A stretch of DNA of 64,000 bases from Alnus glutinosa (Eukaryota; Streptophyta; Magnoliopsida; Fagales; Betulaceae): contig NC_084893.1 of the NCBI RefSeq assembly GCF_958979055.1, forward strand, positions 26,801,487-26,865,486, written 5' to 3'. The translations under genes were made by a program, and so were the position numbers. Numbering within the stretch: position 1 is the stretch's first letter; each line of letters opens with the position of its first letter. This document shows, in pieces, positions 13,401-25,661 of the stretch. Under the pieces are notes generated by a model that worked only from the letters and a program-made list of their open reading frames with translations, ran no database searches and had not been told where the DNA came from.

Positions 13401-16400
13401 CAACCATATGTTGCAGTTCAAGTGCACTTCAACTTGCTTTATTATTTTTTATAATGTAATCTAAGGAAGATAAAGACCCCACCCTCCCCCTCCCTCTCCA
13501 CTTTAAGTGAGAGAAGACATGCAAAGAACTCTCTCTCCTTAGTCCCTTCTCACACTAAACTGGTTTTATGTTTCGATGTTACTTTTATATCTGCTATTAC
13601 ATGCTTTAAATGTTTGTTTTATTTCATTTAAGGAAGGCATCAAGCATATGTCCCATCTTCTCTGGTAGTAAATGTTTTATTTCAGAACTGGGAATAGGAG
13701 AAATGATTCATCTGTTACTGTGGAACTTTACAGCTTACCTTTAATAGCGGAACTGGGGGTTTCTCTTCACCAGGTTGAGGATACCACTCAAGAAGCACTT
13801 CCTTTTTGTCAATTGCTTCACGAATGTATGGGTACATGTTCATTGCAGTCCTTGAATGGAAATCTCCACCAGCTCTAAAGGCATCTAGCATGCTCTTACA
13901 ACTCGCAAGATGCGCAAGAATCCGAAGTTCCAGCTGTAATATGAATACACAACTCAATCAACACAAGCAATTCAGTTCAACCGCTTTAGGTAGGTAGGTA
14001 GGTAATACAACCACTTACTTGCCCGTAATCTGCAACAATAAGGGAATTCCCAGGTGCAGCTATGAATGCCTGACGGATCTTATACCGGTCCTTCTCTAAG
14101 GCAGGTTGATTCTGATTTACAGAAAGTAACAGCATTGTACTTGTAAGTCTATTACATGTGCTCAAGGGGAAAAAAAAAAAGTCTCTAAACATTTTGAAAA
14201 TATGAAGTCACAAGATATCTTTCTTTTTTATCGTATTGTCTGCCTGCAAAGGACAGTGCCAAATGCCAAAAAATACCGACCAAATACCAATAAGAGACAA
14301 TTTAGATTGCAATCTAATCCCATGCTAAGGTTTGTGGCATATTAGAAATATGGTACATCAAAGAATAAAATCCGAGAAGAAAACATAATGTGGGTTGAAA
14401 CTGGGATGGTTCACACATGAGATTCAGCACTCAGGTATTCAAGAATTATCAGAGCTTAGTTGCAAGTATGTGGTTAGCCATTAAAGTTATTATTTGTTCA
14501 ATAACATGACTACACAAAATCCATCTCTTGCCAATTTGTATTTTTATTTTAGTTGTCACATTCCAAGAAACATGGGATAGTATAACACACTATGGTCAAA
14601 ACATGAGCCCTTTTATTTGTAAATCAATTATAATAACATTGACAAAATATAAAAGAACCTGTAAATTTGGTCTCCTAGCTGATAAGCGCCCAGTTTCTGT
14701 GTTGATATTTAATGAACAATGAATACGCCCATTACTGCCCGATATATTACTTCCCTGAGGTAGAAAGAAACCAATATCTTCAGCTAGTTCACACATTGTA
14801 AGCTTAAAAACTGAAGCAAGAAGGAGAAATGCTAGCTTTAAAACAGTTGTCTGTGCCGACTGGTAAATTCTGGGGATTTATCTTTACCCAATACCACATG
14901 TAAAACTCTATTATTAGTAGGGTATTGCTTTCAGTAAAACCATAATGTGCACATATGGAAGCTCTGTAATTCATGATAAATATCTACAAAATAAACCTAG
15001 AGTGCAAACTGCACAAACAAAAGGGAAAAGATGGAGAAACTACATAGCATCTATTAAAAATATACACGATATTTTCTATATTAGCATTTTTCCTTGTTAG
15101 TGTTTACCATAGTTTCCGGTCTGTAATCAAATCCTTACCTTTCCTAGCTTACCTTACCTATCATATTTTCCCTATTAAAAGACCCCGCAACACAATTACA
15201 ATAAACAAGTCATTCAATAAAGATGTAGCCTTATCGAACACTTCCTAATGGTGCCTCTGAGACTGAACCACCCTAAATCTTGTCTCTCTCTTGCTTCCGC
15301 TGTCTTACTTTATTTTATATAAATTTCTAAATGGTATCTAAGCCACTTTTTTGTAACCTCTTACAGGGTGTTTGGAAACTGCCACCGCACGTGTTTGTCT
15401 GAAATCAGGTACTCTTCGGTATTGTCTTGACTCTAAAACAGTATCTACAACCGCCACATCAGGGTTTATCCCATAATTCAATTAGGATGAGTCTTTTAGA
15501 ACAAAAAATATCTATATCAAGAAAACATCAAGGTGCTCACCACCCCCTCGCAAAGTGTAATGTGAAAGACACCCCTGCGATCAACTGAGTATAGTTAAAT
15601 AGAGGGTGTAGCTACATCTGTTAAAATACACACACCCTCACAATGCAGATGCCATGGGAGAATAACTCCTGTATCAAACTGGCGCTGTCAAAAGATTCAA
15701 AAGGAGCATAACTTTGGCCTTCGCCAATCATACTAGTTGTAGCACCATCAGGTTCCAAGAAATGAATTTAAAAAACATAAACAAACTCATATCTGTGCAT
15801 GTGCATTCGTTGAATCTAATAATTAAACATGGAGCCAATTCTCATCGCAATCCCCATTAACATTATTTAACATTATAAGGATCATAACAAGACATAATCC
15901 ACACAACTCTCATAGTTTGGTAGAAATTTGGACCATTATATCCTTGACTACTTCCATAATGCAGTAGGCAATTACTACACTGGCTACGAAATTTATCAAT
16001 GATTGCCCATACCAGAAAGACATGTTAGAAGCGATCACCTGCAAGGGGAGAATGAAGTTGGATATCAAGGAGTCGATGGAGCAAACTTCACATAAAGCAG
16101 CAATGGCATGACAAGCCTCCCTCCCCTTCTCTTCTTCTTTAAAAGCCTGAAAAGCTGTTCCATAAACAGATTTGTCGACATCACCAGTTGATTTTTGTTT
16201 TTCTGAAACTTCATTTTCAGAAGCATTTTCAACATTGTCATCTAATTGCTGGTCAGAAGCGCCATCCATAAAATCATATTCTGCAGAAACCTTTCCAGCC
16301 AGCGTCTTCAAAGCATCACCACTAACTGAAGGCCAACCAGTTGCTGTGAACGTGTCAATTGGCAGGGGAGCATCAGGGATCCTATGCAGCTTAATATCGC

Positions 16401-19400
16401 GAAATTTGGTGGGAGTCTTCTTGCCATCTTCAATCACTTTATCAACATTAGGAACTTTGAAAATCCGCTCATCTGGAAGAAACTCATTGGGATCCTTTCT
16501 GTAACAGAAAATCAAATGGTTTAAATGGTTAAAGGGCACAGAGATTTCTTGGGAACCCATTTGCATGCAGAACCCTGCAACACACCCACCCAACAGTCAA
16601 GCTACTAATAGAATTCTCAAGGATATTTAATGATATCAAAAATTAAGATACCATGATCATAATTTCCATGGTGCACATGGAAATTTTAATTTTCCAGCTG
16701 CACCATATGAATAAGTATGATACCCATCAAAGCTGAGGCAAAACTTTTAGTACTCAACAGAGTACAACACAATGCATTTTATTTTCAGAGATCCCAAAAT
16801 TTAGGAAAATTTTAAAATTGTTGCACACATTGCAATGGAAACTGATATCTTAACTATCTTTATAATATTCTAGAGTAAACTAAATCTTGGAGTTCTTAAA
16901 GATGCTGAGCATCTCTAACATAAAGCCGTATGAGTTCATCGATGGCAACTGCACTTCCCCACCGGCCCCCGCCACAAACAAAGAAACATAAAAACAAATA
17001 CACCTACATAAATTATAAATAAAGTCTACCTGTTCGCTATGCCACCAAAAAAGAGCTGGCGTAGTTGTGTATCACTTCCCACATTCATGTCCTTGGCACC
17101 AGGGCAATAGCTAGACGCCCAGTTGCGAAATCTATTGGCAGCAACCACTTGCTCTGCTTTGGCTACCTTCTCCACCTCAGCGAGATATGCCCGATCAACT
17201 AGCATTCCCTCAGTTTCCATTTTAACCAAAAGCTCACCAAATGGTCGCCAGTACTCCTCGTAGAAATCAAACATGGATTTTCCAGAAACTTGTTTCCTAT
17301 CAAGTACCCATGGCATATTCAATAGTTTGCATTTCAAGCTCTCATAAAGCTTTAGTGTGCTTTTTGCATCTAAGACAGAATAACAAATCCATGATTTCCG
17401 CTCTTCTCTTTGTAGCTCTTCAACCGGAGAAATGGTGATCATTTTGCCTGCAGATCCATCTTTTTTAATTTTTCTCCTACCAAAGATGGTTTTCATTGAG
17501 ACTTTACCAAACAACTCTGCTTCAGGGCAATCCATAACCCTTTTATTGCCAGTAAGTGCTTCAAGAGAATACCCACCCTCGGTTCTTCTCGATGAATCCC
17601 ACAACCGTGCCATATGCATTGTGTCAGCATGAAAACCGGAAAGCCTAAGCCCATAGTTCTCAATAACATGGTTATCAAAGCTATAGTTGTGCCAAACCTA
17701 CAGAAAGGACAAGCGAAATGTCATTTTCACATCTGCTTCAAAATTATGGGCATGCACTAGCTTCTCACAGTAAAAATAAAATGTTAAAGAGTGGGATAGT
17801 CAGAAATTGTTCAATACAATCGATAGGACCATTCTTCTAAAAACTTAAAAAATAAGAAGTGATAAATGTCAATGTTATTACTATGAGCTTGGTTCAGTTA
17901 GAAAAACAGGAGATCTTATCAGGGAGAAGAAGGGTCAATATTTGAATTCTTCTTAAGACTACGAAAGGAAACGTCTCTTCAGCTCATTAGTGCAGAAGGC
18001 TATGGTGATCTTGGGTGTCTCAGCAATCTTGCACTTTGTTAGATTCTTAAGAGAAAAACAATGTGTGTGTGGGCAGTGTGTGGATGCGTGTCTGTGTGTA
18101 TTTGCTAAGCATAAAGATTTTATTAAAAAGAGAAAAACCTCAAGTACACAATTGTTGGATATCTGTCGATTGTGAATTTAAAGTGTGAGCTCGTGCTGAG
18201 TTCCACATCAGGCATGTACTAGGTCCATCTAAGCTATATAATGACAAATCCTTTTGGGATATTGCGCTGATATAACTAGTACTTTTTTAGACATGACATA
18301 TGTTCCATACAAACTAATCCACCCAAAAATTTACAAACAGGCGCGCAGGTGGGGGGACAAATGATAAGAGAACAGAGAACAGTCAAAGTACCACAACAAC
18401 ACGCACAGAACAGGAAACTCTTCTAAGATTAAAGGGTAAATATAAAATAAATCCTTGAGTAAACGCACCTTAACCAATAACTCCCTGGGTTTTTTTTCCT
18501 CTTTTTAAAACCTTAATGGGATGTTTGGGTGCATTGTTTTTCAAAAACAAATTCTATTGGTATTCGTAATTTTTCAAAAACAAATCAGATTTTATCCAAC
18601 TTTTTCTAATTTTGTCTCAGGAAGTCAAACTGTCCAAACATCTTTTTCAACTTTATTTTGCCTCGAAATTCGTGTAGTAAATTACAGTTAAATTTAGATT
18701 TCAAAAAATCGAACACCCAAACATGCCATAAGTTTTTTGCGATTTTAATCTGGGTCCTTCGATGTGTTTTCGTCCAATTTAGTAACGTCAGTCAATGCCA
18801 TGTCAGATTAAAATAACTGGGAAAAGTCGGCATACTTCCATCAAACTACCACCCAATTGACAATCCTCCCCCCCCCCCCCCCCCCCAAAACTATCAAAAA
18901 GTTATCAATGTCCACTCTTCCCCCCCCCCCCCAAAGAGACAAAAATGACCCTACAATTTTTTCAATAAGACAAAAATACCTCTATGAATTCAAAAAATTC
19001 AAAAAAAAAAAAAAAACGAAAATTTTTTATTTTTTGAAAAACGAAAATTTTTAATTTCTTTGCAACCAAAAATAAAAAACAAAAAATTTTAATTTCTTTG
19101 AAAAAACAAACCAAAATTTTAATTTAAAAAAAAAAAAAAGCTTTTTAATTTTTCTTTTAATTTTTAAATTTGGTCACCCCTGATTTTTATGTATTTCTTT
19201 TTTATTTTTTAGTTTTAGTTTTTTTTTAAAATATTTAGTATTTTTTATTTTATTTTATTAAGGGTATTTTCGTCATTAGGGGAAGCATTGACAATTTTTG
19301 GTAGTTTGGGGGGGACATTGTCAATTGAATGGTAGTTTGAGGGGGTTATATGGACTTTACCCAAAATAATTTCTTTTGTATTAGAAAAATAAAAAATAAA

Positions 19401-22223
19401 AATAAAAAAGGCAGGGGTGATGGGCTATTTCTCAATACTTGTGCTTCAATTATTACTTAATTAGCAATCATACTTACCAAAAGGTGCTGCAAATCAAGAG
19501 GACCACAGAGATATTTAAAAAAGAAACTGAAGAAGAAGAAAAAAAAAAATTACCTTTTTGATGGATGGGTCTTCAAAGAATGGAGCAAATTCATCCAAAA
19601 GATCCCTGCCACCACCATCAAGAACATCAACCCACACACAGGACTTCCCATTTCCAAGATCTGCTTCTGGTCCAGAATATATACTGAAGCATATAATTTC
19701 CCCATGATCAACAGGCGTTTCTTGCTTCACATCTATCTTTGCAACCTGTAAATATGTAATAGTCACAAAGAAAAATGTAGCGTGCAGAAGTAAGATTTTC
19801 AAATAGTTAATCAATCCACGTCATTAAAATACATAGACATAGATATGAAACTACCACAGAATATGTACTTCTCAATTGCATAAACAACCACATAATAACT
19901 AGTAAATAATATGATAAAGACAACTTCACTAGAATAATACCTCAGTGTCGCATGCATGGACAAGATGTCTGTACTTATTTGTAAGCATCTGGACAACCTC
20001 CTTTGCTATGGTGACATTATCAACAACAAGAACACTGTCATAGATGCTATTAAGCCTCTCATGAAGATCTGGCTGGCAAGATGCCTCATTACTAGTGGAG
20101 GTTTTGACTAAACCATCGGTCGACACACTGGGCTGGGCAACCTTTTGTGAATTGTCTGTTGAACATAGACCTGGCCTTGACTGATCAAGGTTGAGACCAT
20201 TCACATTAACTTCAAAACTTGTTTCTTTTATTTCCTCCAATTTCCTTGATGTGGACACACTGGGCTGGGAAACTATTCTTACATTGTCTGTTGAATATAT
20301 ACCTTGCCTACCATTTACATCTTTCACAGCTATATTTCTGTCTCCTCTACAGTTTAGTTCAGTGGAAGCTGGGCCATAAGGTGTAGCAGAAGCTGGTTTT
20401 GAAGCTGAAACAGGTGCAGCATGATCAGTAGACTGCCATCCAACATCTGTAGAACTTGCTCGACTACTAGTTCTACGTGGTGGATTACTACCTTTTTTCA
20501 CAGCTTCCCTGATAATTTTCATTGCTTCTTTCCATTCCCCAATGCCACTAGGCTCTGTACATTCACAAGATGAAACAAAAGCACTAGGTCCTTTAGGATT
20601 ACTACCCCCAAACTCCTGAACTTGTGGTACACTAAAATTTCTTGAAACCTTTGCCCCTTCTTTATCTACACTTCGAGAGTAAATAATTGGTTGTTCTAAG
20701 ATACTTCCATTAGAATAATCCTGATCTCTGGGGTAAGATACCATCTTAGCTGAATTTGTAAGACACATAAGCCTCCAACAATGAGACATCGTCCGGTAAT
20801 TCTTGTTATTCTGGATTGTCCACCCTCCTCGACTGCAATTATTGAATGCTACAATATCAAGGATATTGGAACAATAATAAACTGAAATACTCTAAATATT
20901 ATGGCTTGTTAAGTATGAGCAGAATTGATACATACACCTAGAACAGAGTCAAGATCATAGCATATCATGCATGGCCAAAACAACCAACTGGCTAACAGTA
21001 CGTTAAATAAAATAAATCAGCTTGAATGTCATAAAATGCAATTGGAATCCCCCCTGATCTGCCAAGTTCTTTATTTCTAGTGATGTGTCAGCTCAAAGGT
21101 TCTATCAAATAGATAGAGCATTTTTTTATAAGTAAAGTACAGCAACAGCAATAAGGAGGCTTGCAAATATCTGAACTTCAATAACAATCACAAAGCCTAA
21201 AGGACCCAGAGAGGGCTTCTTTATAATTTGTGGAAAACTTTTGACGTTATTCTTGAATATAATTTCAAATTATATGCCTGTTTTGGAGCAAATGAAGTAT
21301 TAATAAAGACACTCCAGCCTGTACTTATATTGCTATAACAATTCTAATCTGATTACCTATTAGCACTAAATCCAACCACGAGCTGCAATTTGAGAACTCA
21401 TCGGAACTTTAATTTCCAAAACGACAAAACCAAGTATTCAACAGCTTATTTTATGTCATTTACATTTTAAGAAACACACAAATCTTTGTTTTTTATTTTT
21501 TCTTTTCTTTTTAACCATTTATCAGTGACCCACATGGGTGACCGTCATGAAGAACCTAAGCCATACCCAGACTCACACAAATTTATCTATCACAAGTATT
21601 GATAAAAATAAAAATAGAAATAGAAATGCGAGACTCTCTCTCACCAACATAAAGCCAAGGCCTCATTCCTAGTCCTAGCTTTTACTCCCTCCTTCCGTCT
21701 CTCTTGCAAATATTGAAAAATGTCTATTGAACTTACATATTCAAAACCAACATCCCGGGGTTCTTATGACCAAAGCAACTGAAAATTCCCCGAGGCATCA
21801 AGAAGAACATAACCCAGGAAACATCACAATGTAACAAAAAGAAATAAACAAGCAGGAAAAAAATGAACCCCATACAACCCAAGAATCCAACATCCTGCCT
21901 ATCCAAAAAATAACTCGGGGGTTTTAAGTTTTAACCAAAACCCAAGAACCTCTCACAAACATACAACTAAGAAACAACAAAAACAATCAAAAATAAATAA
22001 ATGGGTGACAGAAACTAAAAACCCACAAAGCGAAAACAACAAACGTCAGATAACATGATAGGAAAAGCACACTATGAGCGAGATTGAAACTGTACCTGTC
22101 CAGGGCTTTAGAGGAAGCCAAGAGGGACCAAGAAGAAGGGCGGGAACAAGACCGGGAAAAGAAGGGATAGGAGGGGCGAGACGGTCTCAGGGGACCGGTT
22201 TGGGTAGACAAACCCAGAGACAT
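3543..22223 (-). CDS. Plant organellar DNA polymerase I (family A, POLIA/POLIB type)
   Basis: Replicates and repairs plastid and/or mitochondrial DNA. Twelve exons: 22096-22223, 19941-20832, 19554-19745, 17030-17697, 16039-16498, 14659-14754, 14019-14111, 13739-13933, 4824-4916, 4520-4732, 3919-4008 and 3543-3704. All borders are GT/AG and phases agree, giving 1093 residues (Arabidopsis homologues are about 1030-1050). The N-terminus is Ser/Arg-rich, as in an organelle transit peptide. The 3'-5' exonuclease is intact by motif: D338-T-E340, NYSFD with D412, and YSVLDAKSTL. Polymerase motif A is DYGQLELR (across the exon 7/8 junction), motif B is KMLNFSIAYGKT (K919-T930) and motif C is HDE (1042-1044). 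There is no 5'-3' exonuclease domain, as is normal for the family. The start is ATG 22223; the GTG just before it is not a plausible start. IA and IB paralogues cannot be told apart. Confidence 0.95.
4446..4489. repeat. (AG)n microsatellite in a polymerase intron
   Basis: An uninterrupted AG dinucleotide tract of about 22 units lies in the intron between exons 4520-4732 and 3919-4008, roughly 30 bp from the splice donor. It creates artefactual Leu/Ser repeat reading frames on the minus strand. Confidence 0.9.
5089..5556. mobile_element. MITE-like element with about 75-bp inverted ends
   Basis: The left end (GGGTTAATTACACTTAACC, then CCCTCAACTATCAC) matches the reverse complement of the right end (GAGTGAATTATATTTTACC, then CCCTCAACTACCAC). 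Homology continues through ACACATTGCCC and TGTCACACTCAACAA. The centre is non-coding. A clean target duplication cannot be shown because an L1 copy abuts the right edge. It belongs to the same general style as the MULE-type MITEs elsewhere in the window. Confidence 0.7.
6097..7497 (-). mobile_element. TRIM (miniature non-coding LTR retrotransposon) inserted in the L1
   Basis: Two direct repeats of about 580 bp (6097-6679 and 6919-7497) begin TG and flank a 239-bp non-coding interior. A 5-bp target duplication GCTAC lies at 6092-6096 and 7498-7502. In minus orientation, a primer-binding site like initiator tRNA-Met (GTATCAGAG, about 6903-6918) abuts the 5' LTR, and a polypurine tract (about 6680-6691) abuts the 3' LTR. 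The element looks structurally whole for a non-autonomous TRIM. The two LTRs differ visibly, so it is old, yet younger than the L1 it splits. The 5' LTR holds a tiny LINE-tail insertion. Confidence 0.9.
7010..7066 (-). mobile_element. Minimal LINE/SINE tail insertion (about 21 bp) with 18-bp target duplication
   Basis: The 18-bp ggaagaacagtcacacct occurs at 7010-7027 and again at 7049-7066. Between them is only a T tract followed by gataagta (7028-7048). The other LTR of the host TRIM lacks this stretch. This is the 3' terminus of a minus-strand LINE or SINE (TACTTATC-A(n)) and nothing else: a retro-insertion aborted almost immediately. Confidence 0.85.
9662..12219 (-). mobile_element. Internally collapsed L1 (ORF1 joined to 3' tail), non-autonomous
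   Basis: It is flanked by a perfect 14-bp target duplication tcacttaaataact (9648-9661 and 12220-12233). On the minus strand the 3' end is the L1 tail (TTACCTATAAAAAG, left edge). The right part encodes an ORF1-like protein of plant L1s: FRDGSKVTIIQRGGN-like, then FPEGRDGRGW, then Ser/Gly-rich linkers. No reverse-transcriptase sequence is present, so ORF2 was lost before or during insertion. GC content is higher than in the surrounding intron. Long open frames on the plus strand between 10400 and 12040 are shadows of this element. Confidence 0.8.
12234..13738. other. Remainder of the long polymerase intron, nothing recognised
   Basis: AT-rich non-coding sequence between the collapsed L1 and exon 13739-13933. 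No coding similarity, target duplication or inverted end was found. A pyrimidine-rich segment near 13480-13560 is unremarkable. Confidence 0.4.
15098..15360 (+). mobile_element. Probable 5' LTR relic of an LTR retrotransposon
   Basis: An intron segment begins TGTTAGTGTTTACC and has promoter/terminator-like composition. It is followed at about 15330-15345 by a sequence close to the initiator tRNA-Met primer-binding site (AATGGTATC..AGCC). This arrangement fits the 5' LTR and start of the leader of a Copia-like element; no coding part remains. It is a fossil fragment of uncertain borders and age. Confidence 0.4.
18517..18728. mobile_element. Tourist-like (PIF/Harbinger) MITE
   Basis: Inverted ends TGGGATGTTTGGGTG and CACCCAAACATGCCA flank 212 bp, with a TAA duplication at 18514-18516 and 18729-18731. 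It lies in the 17698-19553 intron of the polymerase gene. The 3-bp T-A-A target and GTTTGGGTG-type ends are typical of the superfamily. Confidence 0.75.
18819..19362. mobile_element. MULE-type MITE with long inverted ends
   Basis: Ends GGGAAAAGTCGGCATAC and (reverse complement) GGGTAAAGTCCATATAACC continue as inverted homology for roughly 120 bp (CAAACTACCA..CAATTGACAAT). The 9-bp flanks aaaataact (18810-18818) and aaaataatt (19363-19371) are a near-perfect target duplication. The interior is low-complexity A/T with two C tracts. It lies in a polymerase intron. Confidence 0.8.
20833..22095. other. First intron of the polymerase gene
   Basis: The intron separates the transit-peptide exon (22096-22223) from the large second exon, with split codon AG|T. 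A T7-ATAAGTAAA string near 21122-21138 resembles a LINE/SINE tail on the minus strand but is too short to call. No other structure is recognised. Confidence 0.5.
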
Positions 22224-22545
22224 CACTCTCCCAACTCTGCCCAGCTTGCTTCCGCAGCTGCTTATACAACAAGGTGCCGTCTTGGTGCCCTTGGTGGTAA
22301 ACCTGTGAATACGCCGAGGGCTTGAGGGCTCTCTATTTTGGGTATGGGACTGGTGGGTCCGTGAGTGAAGCAGAGCAGAGTGTCGCCATGAGACAGAGAG
22401 AGACGGAGGGAGTCTGAGAGATGAAGAGGCTAAACCCTGGCGTTCTGAGGGAACAAAAAAAAAGCCCCCAAAATATTAACGGACAAATTTTTATGGCTGT
22501 CAAATGGTTCTCTCTCTCTCTGCTAATAGTTTATTGTTAAATAGT
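22224..22545 (-). promoter_or_regulatory. 5' leader and proximal promoter of the polymerase gene
   Basis: Upstream of ATG 22223 on the minus strand is a purine/pyrimidine-biased leader that includes a CTCTCTGTCTC-type tract around 22390-22410, as is common in plant 5' UTRs. No clear TATA box was assigned. A MULE MITE begins 323 bp upstream of the start codon (22546), so promoter space before the transposon is short. Confidence 0.35.
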
Positions 22546-22758
22546 GAGAATAATTGCATCATTAGTTATAATGATTAGCTTAAATTACAAATTATTTTAT
22601 ATGATGTCAAAATTAATTCAAATATTCTTGTAATTGTCTTAATTTACAAATCATTCTCTTAAGTTAAATTCTATTAAAAAATATGACAGATTCTGTTAAA
22701 TCTCACGTCAGTGCTAATAAAATGGTGATATGTGTTGATCTTAATAAAAACATATATA

Positions 22759-23526
22759 TGTTGGTACAGTTCTCTCGTTGTTGCCTTGTTACTCGTATCC
22801 TGCTTCAAGATCTGCAGCTCATCGGGGGTGCAAACCATCCCCACTCTGATGGCTAAATCAGTTTTGATGGACAATTTTTAGAGTATCGAGAGCAACCTAA
22901 ACTCAAATATTATAGTGTAAATTTATACCTGGGATATCAACTTATTTATAGGCACACAATTCTGAGATTACTGAAGTGATTAAGTGCAGTTAGATTAGGA
23001 GTCGGAGTCCTAAATTGCACAAGCTTTAGACTTGTCTTCATAGAGTACATTTTAGGTAGAACACCAACTCTTCAACTGATTTCACGCTAATAGGCGTCTC
23101 ATCCCATGATTTATGAGATAAGAGTTTATCACGAAATATTTGGAATAGGAGTCTTTTGATGATAATTGAGAGTCATGGATTGAGAATTTAGCCCATGAAT
23201 CCCGAACGTGGTCTCCTGAATGCCTTCAAACATCTTCCTGTAGAGTACGAGGATATATCTCTGAGTCGATTTAATATGTTTTGACAGTATGTCCAAGGGA
23301 GGGTGGCAAGATGGTTTTCCTCCGAGGTGTGGAGAACCCGAAGTGTTTTGCACTCTAAAGAGTTTTAAGCCCGAGACACTTGTACTCCGAGACGACTTTA
23401 ATCTGAGGTCCTTTTGCCACATGACACTATAATAAGTACCCAAGTTGATAATGACCGAGCTGACTTGGCTGGGTCAATCTAACTAGCTGAGCCCACTTGG
23501 GCTCTGGAATGATAATTTTCCCAACA
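22759..23526. mobile_element. Solo LTR, 768 bp, nested in the MITE
   Basis: It starts TGTTGG and ends CCAACA (6-bp perfect terminal inverted repeat), flanked by ATATA at 22754-22758 and 23527-23531. There is no internal or coding sequence, so it is a solo LTR left by LTR-LTR recombination. The superfamily is uncertain. It is younger than the MITE that contains it. Confidence 0.85.
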
Positions 23527-23558
23527 ATATAAAACTTTAAAAAAATATAAATAAATAA

Positions 23559-23659
<101 letters not shown>

Positions 23660-24581
23660 AAGATTGACACGTTTTGTTATCCTATTGGTGCTGACGAGAT
23701 GTTTAACGGAATCTGTCAAAAATTTAATAGAATTTGACTCTAGGAAGTGATTTGTAAATTAAGCTAACCATATGAATCTTTAAATTAACTTTGATACCAT
23801 ATGGAGCAATTTGTAATTTATGCCAATTACTAAGACCAATTGTACAATTTCTCCTAAATAGTAATTCAATAATAAATATTTTCTGTTCCATTACTTTTTT
23901 TTTTATTTTTAAAATTTATGTTCCATTACTAAGAGAGGTGGGGACATAACAAACGTGTCATTCTTGTGATGGTAGTGTCACGTAGGCGTAATTTGTGTTC
24001 TTGAGTTGAGTTTTGATTATATCAAGACATAGATATAAGATTATATAGATTAACTTTAATTTGATTCATTTTAAATAAACAGGACAGAGCAATCAATTAT
24101 AACCTGCTAATTTTGTATTGGGTTTACGAGTTCTATCTAAAATTGCTAGCCCTTATGTTGTACGTCGTGTTCAGGTCGTGTTAATGTATGAGTTTAAAAC
24201 AAACCGACAGAAATTTCCTATTAATTGGTTTTCTACAATTTCATACATTTTTTTTTTTTAATTAAATGTGCTTCTCACATGTTTTTTTAATAACTTAAAG
24301 AACACATGTTGCTTTTAGATGCTGATTTGTATGAATTTTCAACAAACCAGTTTGTTGGAAATTTGTGTCAAAAACTATATAGGTCAATCATAACCCAACT
24401 CATTTAATTATACGGGTCAGACTCATCAACCCTAACCCACTAATTTTGTGTCGAGATCGTGAGTCGTGTCAAAAATTGTCAGTCTTAATACCACAAATCC
24501 TATAAAACTATTTTTTAATTTTTTTTCTCATTTTTATTAGAGTATTATTATGGTGTATTGCAACTTTTACTATAAATTATT

Positions 24582-25055
24582 GGGTTAAATATTCCATTAG
24601 TACCTGAGTTTTAAGCATTTTTAAATTTAGTATTTGAGTTTTCATTTGTATCATAGGTGGTACATGAGTTAGGGGTAAAAACTCATTTGGTACCTCTGTT
24701 AGATATTTTGTCCAAATTTTAACGGTTCATCACGTGTTAACCGTTGAGGTTGACATGTGACACTATATAAAAATAATAAAAAAAAAATATTGAAAAAAAA
24801 TAAAAATAAAAAATTGATGTGTTTTGTCCCTTGGGGGTGGTTCGGCCACCTCATAGGCAAACCCTCAAATTTTTTTTGATGGATTTTAGCCCTTGGGGGT
24901 GGCCGAACCACCCCTATGGACAAACCTTCAAATTTATTTTATGGGTTTTGGCCCTTGGGAGTAGCCGAACCACCCCCTAGGGCCAAAACTCACATATATA
25001 TATATATACATTTTGTTTTTTTCGTTTTCAATATTATTTTTATTATTTTTTAAAG

Positions 25056-25093
<38 letters not shown>

Positions 25094-25273
25094 GCCATAT
25101 GTCAACCTCAGCGGTTGACACGTGACAAGCCGTTAAATTTTAGACAAAAAATTTAACAGAGGTATCAAATGGGTTTTTACCCATAAATCAGGTACTACCT
25201 ATGATACAAATGAAAATTCAAGCATTAAATTTAAAAACGCTTAAAATTCAAAAATCAACGGAATATTTAACCC
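24582..25273. mobile_element. MULE-type MITE, 692 bp, about 190-bp inverted ends
   Basis: Ends GGGTTAAATATTCC and GGAATATTTAACCC (perfect inverted match) continue for about 190 bp as inverted homology (GTACC/GGTAC, AACTCATTTGGTACCTCTGTTA, GTTGACATGTGACA). The 9-bp flanks taaattatt (24573-24581) and taaattctt (25274-25282) differ at one base. The interior has repeated GGTGG..CCACCCC modules and a (TA)n tract. No coding sequence is present. Confidence 0.85.
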
Positions 25274-25661
25274 TAAATTCTTTATAAACTTATGCGATAA
25301 TTCATGTCACACACTAACATCGTCACCCACTAAACAATTAACATATATCAAACTTTATTGCTTAATTTTTCAAAATGTACCACTTTTATGGGCATTTTGT
25401 AAGAAAATTATACTAAAAGGTTATAGTAACCCAATTACCAAATATTTTCCTATTTTATATTCTCTATTGTATTAAATTATAAGGATTTTTTTTTTTTAAT
25501 AAATTGAAATTTCTACACCCTAATAATAATAATAATTATTAAAATATTTTAAGATTTGATAATTAGTTGCAAAAAAAAAAAAAAAGTGATAAAATCGAAT
25601 CAGTAATAATAACTAAAAGAAATATTAAAATATTAAAATTCTAGCTGATTAAAGGGCTACG

